Notes under the pieces: model-generated
Seen by the model: the letters and a program-made list of their open reading frames with translations, nothing else
Database searches by the model: none
What the model was told of the DNA's origin: nothing
Assembly (NCBI RefSeq): GCF_002086115.1
Contig: NZ_MVHJ01000001.1
Coordinates: forward strand, 1-64,000
Source: Mycolicibacterium bacteremicum
GTDB taxonomy: Bacteria; Actinomycetota; Actinomycetes; Mycobacteriales; Mycobacteriaceae
DNA length: 64,000 bases
Direction of reading: 5' to 3'
Position numbers and translations under genes: made by a program
In this document: positions 1 to 8,362 of the stretch, piece after piece
How positions within the stretch are numbered: position 1 is the stretch's first letter
Layout of the letters: each line of letters opens with the position of its first letter

Positions 1-410
1 GGTGAGATGGCCTGCGGGGGAAGCGGACGGGGTGGCCGACGAGACGGCGGGGGCAGCGGTCGGAGAAGTTCCAGCGGCTGCTCGTCGGCCCGGTCATTGC
101 AATCGTCGAGTTCCGGCGCAGCAAGCACCTCGCGGTCTTTGGGAAAAGGCCGCAGGACGGGACGCGCTGGCACGGCGGGCAGGACGTCGGTGGCGACGGT
201 GTCCCCGCGGCGGCTTGTCGGGACGTGGCCTCGCGTGGTGCGGCGTTGCGAAACCAACTCGACGATTTCCTTACCCGTTACCGATCTGTGATCCGGCACG
301 ACGCTAACCGAGCAGGCACCAAAGGGCAACCTCACCGACTGCCGGATAATCGAAAAAATTTGACACGTTGGGGACGCTGCAACGCCGTGGCCAGCATCTT
401 TCTGGTTGTA
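1..410. other. Left-edge stretch with no assignable gene
   Basis: Several frames stay open here only because the DNA is GC-rich. A plus frame is open from 6 to 434 with native-looking codon choice up to about 310 but has no clear start. A minus frame is open from a GTG at 299 off the left edge and lies 128 bp downstream of the TACGTA operator at 427-445, which makes a leftward gene possible. Neither frame resembles a protein I recognise. Bases 340-370 are AT-richer, as a promoter would be. Confidence 0.3.
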
Positions 411-2042
411 TCAACTGCGCAATTTAGTACGTAATTGCTCAGTAGATACAGATGGTCCGACAGTCGCGGTGGCCCGCTGCATGCCTTGCCGCCGCATCGT
501 TGTCCGCCGGGCTCTGCCGACGGCGATCATCAGCGCCGCTGCCGCCGCGGCGGCCAGGGCGCCCTGAAGCGCAAGTGCCCACCGGGTGGCTGGTGTGAGG
601 TCGGAGTTCACCTCCATGCCTGCGACCAGGTGGTCAGCGGTAAAGAACGAGCTTTCCACAAGAATCTGCCCATCGGCGGTGATGAGCGCACTGACCCCGG
701 TCGTTCCGGCGACCACGACCGGGCGCCGGTGTTCGATGGCGCGGATTCTGGCGATCGCCAGGAACTGCCGGCTCATGGTCTCGTCGAAGGTCGCATTGTT
801 GGTCGGGATGGCCAGCAGCTGCGCGCCATTGCCGACCGACTCTCGTGCCGCGCGGTCAAACACCGCTTCCCAACAGGTCGCGACCCCCACGGGGATATCG
901 GCGATCGGCACGACTGCGGGTCCATCGCCAGGGATGAAGAAGCCCGCCCGGTCGGCGTAGTCAGAGAACAGTCGGAAGAAAGTTCGCAAGGGAAGGTACT
1001 CGCCGAATGGTTGCAAGATCTTTTTGTCGTGACGCGCGACCGGGCCGTCGGTGGGAGTCCACACGAGCATGCTGTTTCTGGTGGATCGGGTGTCGGTGTC
1101 GAGGTTGCCACCAGCGGTCACCGCACCCACCAATATCGGTGCGTTGATTGCCTGCGCGGCGGCATCAATCTGCGCAGCCGCGTCAGGGTGGGCGAAAGGG
1201 TCGATGTCTGAGGAGTTTTCGGGCCAGATGACCAGATCGGGTTGAGGCAGGCGTCCACTTTGGATGTCTTCGGCCAGGCGGACCGTCTGATTGCGGTGGT
1301 TGTCCAGGACGGCGCGTCGTTGAGCATTGAAGTCCAAGCCAAGGCGCGGAACGTTGCCCTGCACGGCAGCCACCGTCACCGACGAACGATCACCAGCTGA
1401 GCGCCAGGGCTGCCACCCCGTCGCGGTGACCACGGCCAGCCCGACCAGCGCCATCGTCACCGCGGTGGGTACAAGTAGCGATTGCACACGCCTCCCGACG
1501 TGGACTGTCAGCGCCGCCGACGCGGTGAACCCGGCCAGGGCCACCGCGAAGGACACCAGGGGCGTCCCACCCCACGTCGCCAGCGCGGCCACCGGACTAT
1601 TGGACTGCCCGAACGCCAGTACACCCCAGGGAAACCCCCCGAAGGGCATGGCACTCTTGAGCCATTCCATCGCAGTCCAGGCGCAGGCCCACCAGATCGG
1701 CCTTCCGGGCAGCGAGCGCAGTACGACGGCGGCGGCGGTGAAGACCGCGGGGAACAGCGCACTCAGAATGCTCAGCGCCAGCCAGGCGGTGCTGCCCACG
1801 AGGGCTCCGGTCCATGGCAGCAGCGGTAAGTAGAAGGCCAGCCCGAATACGAACCCGTACCCCAGGCCGGAGTGCACCGTCGTGCTGGGCCGGCATGCGA
1901 TCCACCCCAGCAGCGTGCACCCGACAATCGCCGCGGGCCATAATCCGATCGGAGGAAAGCTGCTCCACACCAGCACGCCGCCGGCCACTGCGACACCGAG
2001 CCGCCACCCGAGGCGGGTTGTTGCCGAGAACCATTGCTTCAC
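411..2042 (-). CDS. lnt: Apolipoprotein N-acyltransferase (Lnt)
   Basis: Lnt adds the third acyl chain to the N-terminal cysteine of lipoproteins at the outer face of the plasma membrane. About six hydrophobic segments fill the N-terminal half, followed by a nitrilase-fold domain with the catalytic Glu (WPENSS), Lys (KKILQPFGEYLP) and Cys (GVATCWEAVFD). A GTG at 2042 lies 13 bp after the ATPase stop and gives 543 residues. The frame is open to 2156, but that would overlap the ATPase gene by about 100 bp. It is third in the cadC-ctpG-lnt operon, an unusual setting. There is no Ppm1 domain, unlike the fused mycobacterial enzyme. A TACGTA operator overlaps its last codons. Confidence 0.88.
   Translation of the reverse strand: MKQWFSATTRLGWRLGVAVAGGVLVWSSFPPIGLWPAAIVGCTLLGWIACRPSTTVHSGLGYGFVFGLAFYLPLLPWTGALVGSTAWLALSILSALFPAVFTAAAVVLRSLPGRPIWWACAWTAMEWLKSAMPFGGFPWGVLAFGQSNSPVAALATWGGTPLVSFAVALAGFTASAALTVHVGRRVQSLLVPTAVTMALVGLAVVTATGWQPWRSAGDRSSVTVAAVQGNVPRLGLDFNAQRRAVLDNHRNQTVRLAEDIQSGRLPQPDLVIWPENSSDIDPFAHPDAAAQIDAAAQAINAPILVGAVTAGGNLDTDTRSTRNSMLVWTPTDGPVARHDKKILQPFGEYLPLRTFFRLFSDYADRAGFFIPGDGPAVVPIADIPVGVATCWEAVFDRAARESVGNGAQLLAIPTNNATFDETMSRQFLAIARIRAIEHRRPVVVAGTTGVSALITADGQILVESSFFTADHLVAGMEVNSDLTPATRWALALQGALAAAAAAALMIAVGRARRTTMRRQGMQRATATVGPSVSTEQLRTKLRS
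427..445. promoter_or_regulatory. TACGTA composite operator, site 1
   Basis: GTACGTAA followed 11 bp later by CTCAGTAG. It lies within the last codons of lnt, so it would serve a leftward transcript or be residual. It matches the layout of sites 3 and 4. Confidence 0.5.
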
Positions 2043-2055
2043 AGCATGATCGCAC

Positions 2056-4179
2056 TCACCGGCGTAGTGTGGGCGCACCGCTGCCCGGATCCGCCTCGAT
2101 GTCGGCCGCGGTGTCGATGGGGTCGCAGCAGTCGCAGTCCCTATCGTCGGCGGCACGTGTCGGGGTCAGGGTCAGCGAGTCCGAGGCAGCGGGCGCCGGC
2201 GGGGGACCGCAGCAGGTGTCCACCGGTGCGGGCGCGGCGCCGATATCGATGTGAAGTGAGGCCGACGCCTTGATGGGCGCCGAGGTTAGGCCCGCCAGTG
2301 GTCGGGTGCGCGCGGCGCGGATGGCATTGAGAATGACCAGCACCTCGGCCGCCTCGTGGACAAATACCACGGTCGCCAGACCGAGGATGCCGAACGCCGC
2401 CAACGGGATCAGTATGGTGATGATCGCCATCGAGAACCCGATGTTCTGGATCATGATGCGGCGGGCGCGCCGTGAGTGGGCCATCACCTGCGGCAGGTGT
2501 CGCAGGTCCTCGCCCATCAGCGCGACATCGGCGGTCTCAATCGCGACGTCGGTGCCCATGGCGCCCATCGCGATGCCGATATTGGCTGTGGCCAGGGCGG
2601 GCGCGTCGTTGACTCCGTCTCCGACCATCGCGATGGGTCGTCCGCCAGAGATGTCGGCCAGCAGTTGCGCCTTGTCTTCGGGGAGCAGCTCGGAACGCAC
2701 AGTCGTGATACCCGCTTCGGCGGCGAGTGCGTCAGCGGTCAGCGCGTTGTCACCGGTGAGCATGGCGACGTCGATGTCGAGGCTGCGCAACAACCGCACC
2801 GCTTCGGGCGCCTCGGGGCGCAGTTCGTCGCGGACCGCGATGGCAGCATGGGTGGCACCGTCGCGTTCCAGGACCACCACCGTCGCCCCGGCGGCTTGCA
2901 TCCGCTGCACATCGTCGGCGAGCGGACCGGGGTCGATCCAGCTGGGCTTTCCCAGCCGTAGCGTTGATTCGCCCAGGCGGCCCGTAATGCCATGGCCGGC
3001 AACGGCGGTGACATCAGTGGCGGCAGGCACCGAGCTGGTGGCGGACAGGATCGCCTGGGCCAGTGGGTGCTCGCTGCGCGCTTCCAGCGCTGCGGCTGCC
3101 TGCAGTACCTCGGTCTCGGAGCCCCCGGTGAGGGTCACCACCTCCACCACTTGCGGGGTGTTCCGGGTCAAGGTGCCGGTCTTGTCGAGGGCGATGACCT
3201 TGATGCGGCCCAACTCTTCGACGGCGGCACCGCCTTTGACCAGCGCGCCCTGGCGGCTGGCCGCGCCGATCGCCGAGACCACCGCCAACGGGACCGCGAT
3301 CGCGAGCGCACACGGCGAGGCCGCCACCAGGACGACTAGAGCGCGCTCCAGCCAGAGCATCGGATCACCCAGTAGCGCACCAGCCGCGGCAATGCCGGCC
3401 GCCAGAATCATGATGACAGGCACCAGGGGACGGGCGATACGGTCGGCGAGCCGTTGGCCGGCGCCCTTGCGTTCCTGGGCCTGCTCGACGATATGGACGA
3501 TGCGGGCCAGCGAGCTTTCGGCGGCCAACGCGGTCACCTCGACCTCGATGGCGCCGCCACCGTTGATGGCCCCCGCATGTACCTGGGTCCCCGGACCCGC
3601 CTCGACGGGCACGGATTCCCCAGTGATCGCCGATACGTCGAGGCTGGTCTGGCCCGCGGTGATGGTTCCGTCGGTGGCGGCGCGCTCGCCGGGGCGCAGC
3701 ACCATGGTGTCGCCCAGGACGAGTTCGACAGGGGCGACGGTGATTTCGGTGCCAGCGCGCAGGACCGAGGCTTTGGGTGGCACCAGGGACAGCAGGGCCC
3801 GCAGGCCGCGCCGGGTCTTGGCCACGGCATAGTGCTCCAGGCCTTCGGCGATGGAGAATAAGATGCCCAGCAGGGCCGCCTCGGCGAACTGGCCAAGGGC
3901 CACGGCGCCGACGGCGGCGATCATCATCAACGTCCCGACATTGATGCGGCCATGTCGCAGGTTGCGCAGGGCATCGGGCACGAATGTGGACGCGGCCACG
4001 ACGACGGCGGCCAATTCCAGCCCCAGCGTGAGGCCATCAAATCCGGCCGTGCCGAACGCCCAGCCGGTGGCCAGGAGTGCGGCCGCTACTGCTGCGAACT
4101 GCAGTTCTCTTACTTGCCAGAGCCTTTCAGGTCCGGCTTCGGGTTCGTCGGGTTGTGGCCCGCAGCATGCGTCAGACAC
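2056..4179 (-). CDS. ctpG: Heavy-metal P1B-type ATPase, CtpG-like (Cd/Zn/Pb)
   Basis: Membrane ATPase expected to export soft divalent metals. The 707 residues include the transmembrane motif SPC (288-290), phosphorylated Asp332 in DKTGTLT, the TGES loop and GDGVND. The short N-terminus carries a CC pair (MSDACC) and no full HMA domain. The C-terminal tail of about 85 residues is Cys-rich (TCCGPP, DCDCCDP), probably metal-binding, and is longer than in the paralogue at 25626-27593. The start overlaps the cadC stop by 8 bp, which indicates translational coupling. The regulator's CadC-type ligands favour Cd, Pb or Zn; the exact substrate is inferred. Confidence 0.9.
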   Translation of the reverse strand: MSDACCGPQPDEPEAGPERLWQVRELQFAAVAAALLATGWAFGTAGFDGLTLGLELAAVVVAASTFVPDALRNLRHGRINVGTLMMIAAVGAVALGQFAEAALLGILFSIAEGLEHYAVAKTRRGLRALLSLVPPKASVLRAGTEITVAPVELVLGDTMVLRPGERAATDGTITAGQTSLDVSAITGESVPVEAGPGTQVHAGAINGGGAIEVEVTALAAESSLARIVHIVEQAQERKGAGQRLADRIARPLVPVIMILAAGIAAAGALLGDPMLWLERALVVLVAASPCALAIAVPLAVVSAIGAASRQGALVKGGAAVEELGRIKVIALDKTGTLTRNTPQVVEVVTLTGGSETEVLQAAAALEARSEHPLAQAILSATSSVPAATDVTAVAGHGITGRLGESTLRLGKPSWIDPGPLADDVQRMQAAGATVVVLERDGATHAAIAVRDELRPEAPEAVRLLRSLDIDVAMLTGDNALTADALAAEAGITTVRSELLPEDKAQLLADISGGRPIAMVGDGVNDAPALATANIGIAMGAMGTDVAIETADVALMGEDLRHLPQVMAHSRRARRIMIQNIGFSMAIITILIPLAAFGILGLATVVFVHEAAEVLVILNAIRAARTRPLAGLTSAPIKASASLHIDIGAAPAPVDTCCGPPPAPAASDSLTLTPTRAADDRDCDCCDPIDTAADIEADPGSGAPTLRR

Positions 4180-4549
4180 GATCGGCCTCCTCTGTGAAAG
4201 TCGACACCAGAACCGCGGCGATCAGTTGCTCACCGAGCGGGGTCAGCCGGTACATCACCAACTTGCCGTCACGGCGTGAGGCGACCAGGGCGGCGTTCTT
4301 GAGCTGCCGTAGATGATGGGAGACCAGGTTCTGCGCTGCGCCGACGATCCAGGCCATGTCGCAGACGCATAGTTCCTCGCCGCCGCGCAGTGCGGTGGCG
4401 ATCGTCAACCGGGTGGGGTCTCCGAGTGCTTTGGCGGTCAGTGCCGCGGAGGCCACGCTGGTCTGCGTCGGCAGCGCGGCGCGGAGGGCTTCGGCGTGCG
4501 GGAGGTCGAGGCAAAGCAGGTCGCAGCTGTCCAGGGGCGGGGTGGTCAC
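4172..4549 (-). CDS. cadC: ArsR/SmtB repressor of CadC type
   Basis: Metal-sensing winged-helix repressor of 125 residues. The S. aureus CadC metal site is well matched: an N-terminal pair Cys9 and Cys13 (SCDLLC) and Cys61/Cys63 in the motif ELCVCD, with almost the spacing of CadC Cys7/11/58/60. The recognition helix region reads QNLVSHHLRQLK. The GTG start at 4549 lies next to an inverted repeat, suggesting a leaderless, self-repressed transcript. It is first gene of the cadC-ctpG-lnt operon and diverges from resB. Cd(II), Pb(II), Bi(III) or Zn(II) sensing follows from the family. Confidence 0.85.
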   Translation of the reverse strand: MTTPPLDSCDLLCLDLPHAEALRAALPTQTSVASAALTAKALGDPTRLTIATALRGGEELCVCDMAWIVGAAQNLVSHHLRQLKNAALVASRRDGKLVMYRLTPLGEQLIAAVLVSTFTEEADRV

Positions 4550-4573
4550 CTCAACATGCTAACCACTGTTGAG
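4550..4573. promoter_or_regulatory. Probable CadC operator
   Basis: Inverted repeat CTCAACA-N10-TGTTGAG immediately upstream of the cadC start. The CTCAA/TTGAG arms resemble the core of known CadC operators. Confidence 0.55.
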
Positions 4574-4645
4574 ATGTAATTGAAACAAGGTAATCGATGT
4601 TCAGCTCGCACCCGGCGTCGGCGACGTGCCGTGTACTTTACTAGC

Positions 4646-4664
4646 CTACGTAGTAGATGCGTAG
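4646..4664. promoter_or_regulatory. TACGTA composite operator, site 2 (resB)
   Basis: CTACGTAG followed 11 bp later by ATGCGTAG, between the divergent cadC and resB genes and close to the resB start region. Confidence 0.65.
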
Positions 4665-4670
4665 AAAGGA

Positions 4671-4760
4671 ATGGTGAACAGTGAGGGCGCAGCACCGGCG
4701 ATGACCACATGCGTCGCGATCGTCGAGACAGCACGCACATTGTCGGTGCCGCACCGATGA
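4671..4760 (+). CDS. Possible 29-residue leader ORF before resB
   Basis: ATG at 4671 (or GTG 4674) sits directly after an AGAAAGGA stretch. The ORF ends in TGA at 4758-4760, which overlaps the ATGATG at the likely resB start (ATG 4757). This ATGA overlap suggests coupled translation into resB. The peptide (starting MVNSEGAAPAM) resembles nothing I know. Spacing of the Shine-Dalgarno stretch is tight, so confidence is low. Confidence 0.3.
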   Translation: MVNSEGAAPAMTTCVAIVETARTLSVPHR

Positions 4761-6337
4761 TGCGCACCGTATCGCTGGTGCGTAACACCTGGCGGACCCT
4801 GACGTCGATGGGCACTGCGCTGGTCCTGTTGTTCCTGCTGGCGTTGGCATCGATACCGGGTGCGCTGTGGCCGCAGCGTCAGGTAAACCCCACCACGGTG
4901 GCCGGCTACATCGCCGACAACCCGCGCTTGGGCCCTGTGCTGGACAGGCTGCAGATCTTCGACGTGTTCTCCAGTGTGTGGTTCACCTCCATCTACGTAC
5001 TGCTGTTCGTGTCCTTGATCGGGTGCCTGACACCACGACTGGTCGAGCATGTGCGCAGCCTTCGGGCCACGCCGGTGCGGGCACCGCGCAACCTCACCCG
5101 GCTACCGAAACACCGGGTGGTGACGCTGGCGGCCACTCCGCAAGCTCTGGGCGAAACCATCGTCGACCGGCTTCGGGGTTGGCGCCGGACGATCCGACGC
5201 GACGGGGACACCGTCGAAATCTCGGCCGAGCGAGGGTATCTACGCGAAGCAGGCAACCTGGCGTTTCACTTCTCGCTGATTGGTCTGCTGGTGTCGGTGG
5301 CCGCGGGCAAACTGTTCGGCTACGAAGGCAATGTCATTGTGCTCGCCGACGGCGGTCCCGGTTTCTGCTCCGCGTCCCCTGCGGCCTTCGACGCCTTCCG
5401 CCCGGGCACTACCGTCGATGGCACCGGGCTGTACCCGATCTGCCTGCGCGTCAACGACTTCGCTGCGGACTTCCTGCCCAGCGGGCAAGCCGTAGGGTTC
5501 GCCGCCAAGATCAGTTATCAGGCAGGAGAGGGTCTGGAGTCCGCGCAGTGGAACTCCTATGACCTCAAAGTCAATGAGCCGCTGCGTGTCGGCGGCAACC
5601 GGGTGTACCTGCTGGGCCACGGATACGCCCCGACATTCACGGTCACCTTCCCCGACGGGCAGCGTCGCAGCCAAACGCTGCAATGGCAACCCGAGGAACT
5701 GCAAACCCTGCTGTCCTCGGGGGCCATGCGCTTCGATCCGCCGGCCGGTAGCTTTCCCGACCCAGACGAACGCCGGAAGAACCAGATCGCGATCGAAGGT
5801 CTGTTCGCGCCGACCCAACGACTGGAGGGCACGCTGCTGTCCTCAGCTTTCCCGGCGCTGCAGGACCCGGCGGTGGCCATTGATATCTACAAAGGCGACA
5901 CCGGCCTCGACACCGGTCGCCCACAATCGATTTTTGCCCTCGATCAGCGCATGATCGGACAGGGTCGGCTGACCAGAATGGCGCGGGTGAACTTGAGCCT
6001 CGGTGAACAGACCCGGCTTGCGGACGGGACGGTGGTGAGCTTCGATGCGGTCACCGATTTCGTCAGCCTGCAGGTGTCCCACGACCCCGCCCAGATATGG
6101 GTACTGGTGTTCTCGATGACGATGATGGCGGGCCTGCTGGTGTCATTGACAGTGCGCCGCCGACGCATCTGGGTCCGCATCCATGCCGGCGAGCAGCCAG
6201 GCCAATCCATGGTGGAGATGGGCGGATTGGCGCGCACCGACAACGCGGGCTGGGGTGAGGAGTTCGACCGATTGGTGCTGCGCCTGTTGCCTGAGGCGAC
6301 ACAGGCACCCGTCAGGACCGCGCAGGCCGGCACATGA
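4709..6337 (+). CDS. resB: ResB-like cytochrome c biogenesis protein
   Basis: ResB/CcsB is the membrane partner of CcsA/ResC in system II cytochrome c maturation, which handles heme and the reduced apocytochrome. This 542-residue protein has N-terminal membrane helices (RNTWRTLTSMGTAL; TSIYVLLFVSLIGC), a third near residue 190, a large extracytoplasmic region and a last helix near the C-terminus, as in the family. The start may instead be ATG 4757, which gives 526 residues and is coupled to a leader ORF. No ccsA or ccdA partner is nearby, so it would work with the chromosomal system. It overlaps the next gene by 4 bp and is preceded by a TACGTA operator. Confidence 0.85.
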   Translation: MRRDRRDSTHIVGAAPMMRTVSLVRNTWRTLTSMGTALVLLFLLALASIPGALWPQRQVNPTTVAGYIADNPRLGPVLDRLQIFDVFSSVWFTSIYVLLFVSLIGCLTPRLVEHVRSLRATPVRAPRNLTRLPKHRVVTLAATPQALGETIVDRLRGWRRTIRRDGDTVEISAERGYLREAGNLAFHFSLIGLLVSVAAGKLFGYEGNVIVLADGGPGFCSASPAAFDAFRPGTTVDGTGLYPICLRVNDFAADFLPSGQAVGFAAKISYQAGEGLESAQWNSYDLKVNEPLRVGGNRVYLLGHGYAPTFTVTFPDGQRRSQTLQWQPEELQTLLSSGAMRFDPPAGSFPDPDERRKNQIAIEGLFAPTQRLEGTLLSSAFPALQDPAVAIDIYKGDTGLDTGRPQSIFALDQRMIGQGRLTRMARVNLSLGEQTRLADGTVVSFDAVTDFVSLQVSHDPAQIWVLVFSMTMMAGLLVSLTVRRRRIWVRIHAGEQPGQSMVEMGGLARTDNAGWGEEFDRLVLRLLPEATQAPVRTAQAGT

Positions 6338-8244
6338 GCACCCGCGTCGACGGTCGCCGTGTGTCCGTGCTCCTCCTGGCGGCAGTAGCCGCGCTGGCCG
6401 CTGCGACGGCCGCGCTGATCGGCGCCGCATCCTTGGCAGACGCCTTGACAGCCACGGGCCTGCCCAATCCCGGACCGGTCACCACCTACGGCTTGCCCGC
6501 GGTGCGTGCGGCAGGCGAGATCGCCGCCGCCGTGGCGGTCGGGGGGTTCCTCGTGGCGGCGTTTCTGGCGCCACCCCAGTCCAATGGAGTCCTCGATGTC
6601 GGTGGCTACCGCGCGGTTCGTCTCGGTGGCTATGCCTGTGCGGTGTGGGCGCTCTGCGCAGCACTGCTTGTCGCGCTGAGCGTCTCCGATGTGTCCGGGG
6701 TCCCGCTGCACCAGATTGCCCCCGGTGACATCTGGGCGGCAGCTGATCTGGTCGAGATCACCAATGCCTGGCGGTGGACCGCGGGCCTGGCCGCTGTGGT
6801 GGCGGTGGCCAGCCTGGCGGTGTTGCGTTGGGCCCCCACACCATTCCTGCTGCTGGCCGTGTTGGCGACCTTGGTACCACTCGGGCTGTCGGGGCACTCG
6901 TCCTCTGGTGGCGCCCACGACATGGCGACCAACAGCTTGCTCATCCATCTGTTCGCCAGCGCGCTCTGGGTGGGTGGACTGCTGGCCCTGCTGGCCCATG
7001 CCTGGCGCGTCGGTACGCATCTCGATACGGCGGCACGGCGTTACTCGGCGATAGCGCTGTGTTGCTTTGTCGCAGTTGCAGCCAGTGGGCTCATCAACGC
7101 CGCCCTTCGAATTGCCCCCGGTGAGCTGTTCAGCGACTACGGAGTGCTGCTTATCGGCAAAGCTGTGGCACTGACCGCGCTGGGTGGGCTCGGCTGGGCG
7201 CAGCGCCGCTACGCCGTCGCCGCGCTGGGAAAGAACCCGCGCGCCCGCGGTCCGCTGCTGGGCCTCGGTATCGCTGAGGGGTTGATCTTCGCGGTGACTG
7301 TTGGGATTGCGGTGGGTCTCAGTCGCACGCCACCGCCGCCGGGCAGGGTGGAACCCACTGCCGCCGAGATGGCCATCGGTTTCCAACCCGCCGGGCCACC
7401 CACCCTCGCCCGCGTGACCTCCGACTGGCGTTTCGACCTGATCCTGGGCACCGCGGCCCTTGTCTTGGCCGGGCTCTACGTCGCGGGACTTCGCCGGTTG
7501 CGCCAACGCCATCGCAGATGGCCCGGCCGGCGAACCGCGTGCTGGCTGGGGGGATGTCTGTGTCTGCTGGTGGTGACCTCTTCGGGGTTGGGCAGCTACA
7601 TGCCTGCGATGTTCAGCATGCATGTGCTCTACCAAGCGCTGCTGTCCACACTGGTACCCGCACTGCTGGTCGGGGGTGCACCGATTGTGCTTGCAGCACA
7701 GGCATTGCCAGCCACCGCCAAACCGGCCGCACCAGGTCTGCGCGAGTGGTGGACCGTGCTGCTCCGGTCCCCGCTGGGTCGGGCGATGACCCACCCCGTG
7801 GTAGTGACGGTGGCTTATGCCGGCGGGGCGGCGGTGTTTTACACCGGTCCGGTGTTCGCTGCTGCAATCGACAACCACAGTGCCCACGTGTTGAGCAATA
7901 TGTTCTTCCTTGTCACGGGATGCCTGTTTTTCGGCGCGATCACCGCATCGGCGCGGACCACCCGGCAGCGGTACGTGATGGCCGCGGCCGCGCTATTCAC
8001 CTATGCCGGTGTCGGAGCGTCACTGATGGTGCGCACCGAGGTGGTGGGGGAGTACTTCTACCGGTCGATACGGCTGCCATGGCACACCGATCTGCTCGCC
8101 GACCAGTGGGCCGGCGGCGCGATCGCCGTGGCTGCGTCCATCGTTTCGCTCCTGGCCGCCCTCGCCGGCACGCTGTGGTCCCGGCACCGCCACCATGCAC
8201 GGTTCTCCCGCGATGACCGGGCCGTGACGCCGGCTGCCCGGTAG
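6334..8244 (+). CDS. CopD-CtaG fusion membrane protein
   Basis: Polytopic membrane protein of 636 residues with two modules. The first half resembles CopD copper-import domains (motifs such as LSGHSSSGGAHD and HLFASALWVGGL). The second half resembles caa3-type oxidase assembly factor CtaG, with Met/His motifs MPAMFSMHVLYQALLS and HSAHVLSNMFF. M. tuberculosis has a similar fusion (Rv0102, from memory). The likely role is copper handling for heme-copper oxidase assembly. ATG overlaps the resB stop (ATGA), and oxidase subunit I follows 118 bp later, which supports that role. Confidence 0.85.
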   Translation: MSTRVDGRRVSVLLLAAVAALAAATAALIGAASLADALTATGLPNPGPVTTYGLPAVRAAGEIAAAVAVGGFLVAAFLAPPQSNGVLDVGGYRAVRLGGYACAVWALCAALLVALSVSDVSGVPLHQIAPGDIWAAADLVEITNAWRWTAGLAAVVAVASLAVLRWAPTPFLLLAVLATLVPLGLSGHSSSGGAHDMATNSLLIHLFASALWVGGLLALLAHAWRVGTHLDTAARRYSAIALCCFVAVAASGLINAALRIAPGELFSDYGVLLIGKAVALTALGGLGWAQRRYAVAALGKNPRARGPLLGLGIAEGLIFAVTVGIAVGLSRTPPPPGRVEPTAAEMAIGFQPAGPPTLARVTSDWRFDLILGTAALVLAGLYVAGLRRLRQRHRRWPGRRTACWLGGCLCLLVVTSSGLGSYMPAMFSMHVLYQALLSTLVPALLVGGAPIVLAAQALPATAKPAAPGLREWWTVLLRSPLGRAMTHPVVVTVAYAGGAAVFYTGPVFAAAIDNHSAHVLSNMFFLVTGCLFFGAITASARTTRQRYVMAAAALFTYAGVGASLMVRTEVVGEYFYRSIRLPWHTDLLADQWAGGAIAVAASIVSLLAALAGTLWSRHRHHARFSRDDRAVTPAAR

Positions 8245-8298
8245 AGACTCGAGTACAACTACCGTCGATAGTACTGAGTTATTCAGTAGTGGTTTAAT

Positions 8299-8317
8299 CT
8301 ACGTATCTACTCAGTAG
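8299..8317. promoter_or_regulatory. TACGTA composite operator, site 3 (ctaD)
   Basis: CTACGTAT followed 11 bp later by CTCAGTAG, about 46 bp upstream of the ctaD start. A further CAGTAG at 8284-8289 and GTACTGAG at 8271-8278 may be a second half-set. Confidence 0.65.
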
Positions 8318-8362
8318 GGGATGCGGTCTGTAGTCGAACGCGTCCGGCAACAGGAGGTTTCG

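Noticed and set aside
2270..3832. 520-residue open frame on the plus strand
   Set aside because: Mirror frame of the ctpG-like gene; low-complexity Ala/Ser/Arg product.
5944..7887. 647-residue open frame on the minus strand
   Set aside because: Shadow of resB and CopD-CtaG; Gln/His/Arg-rich product without domains.
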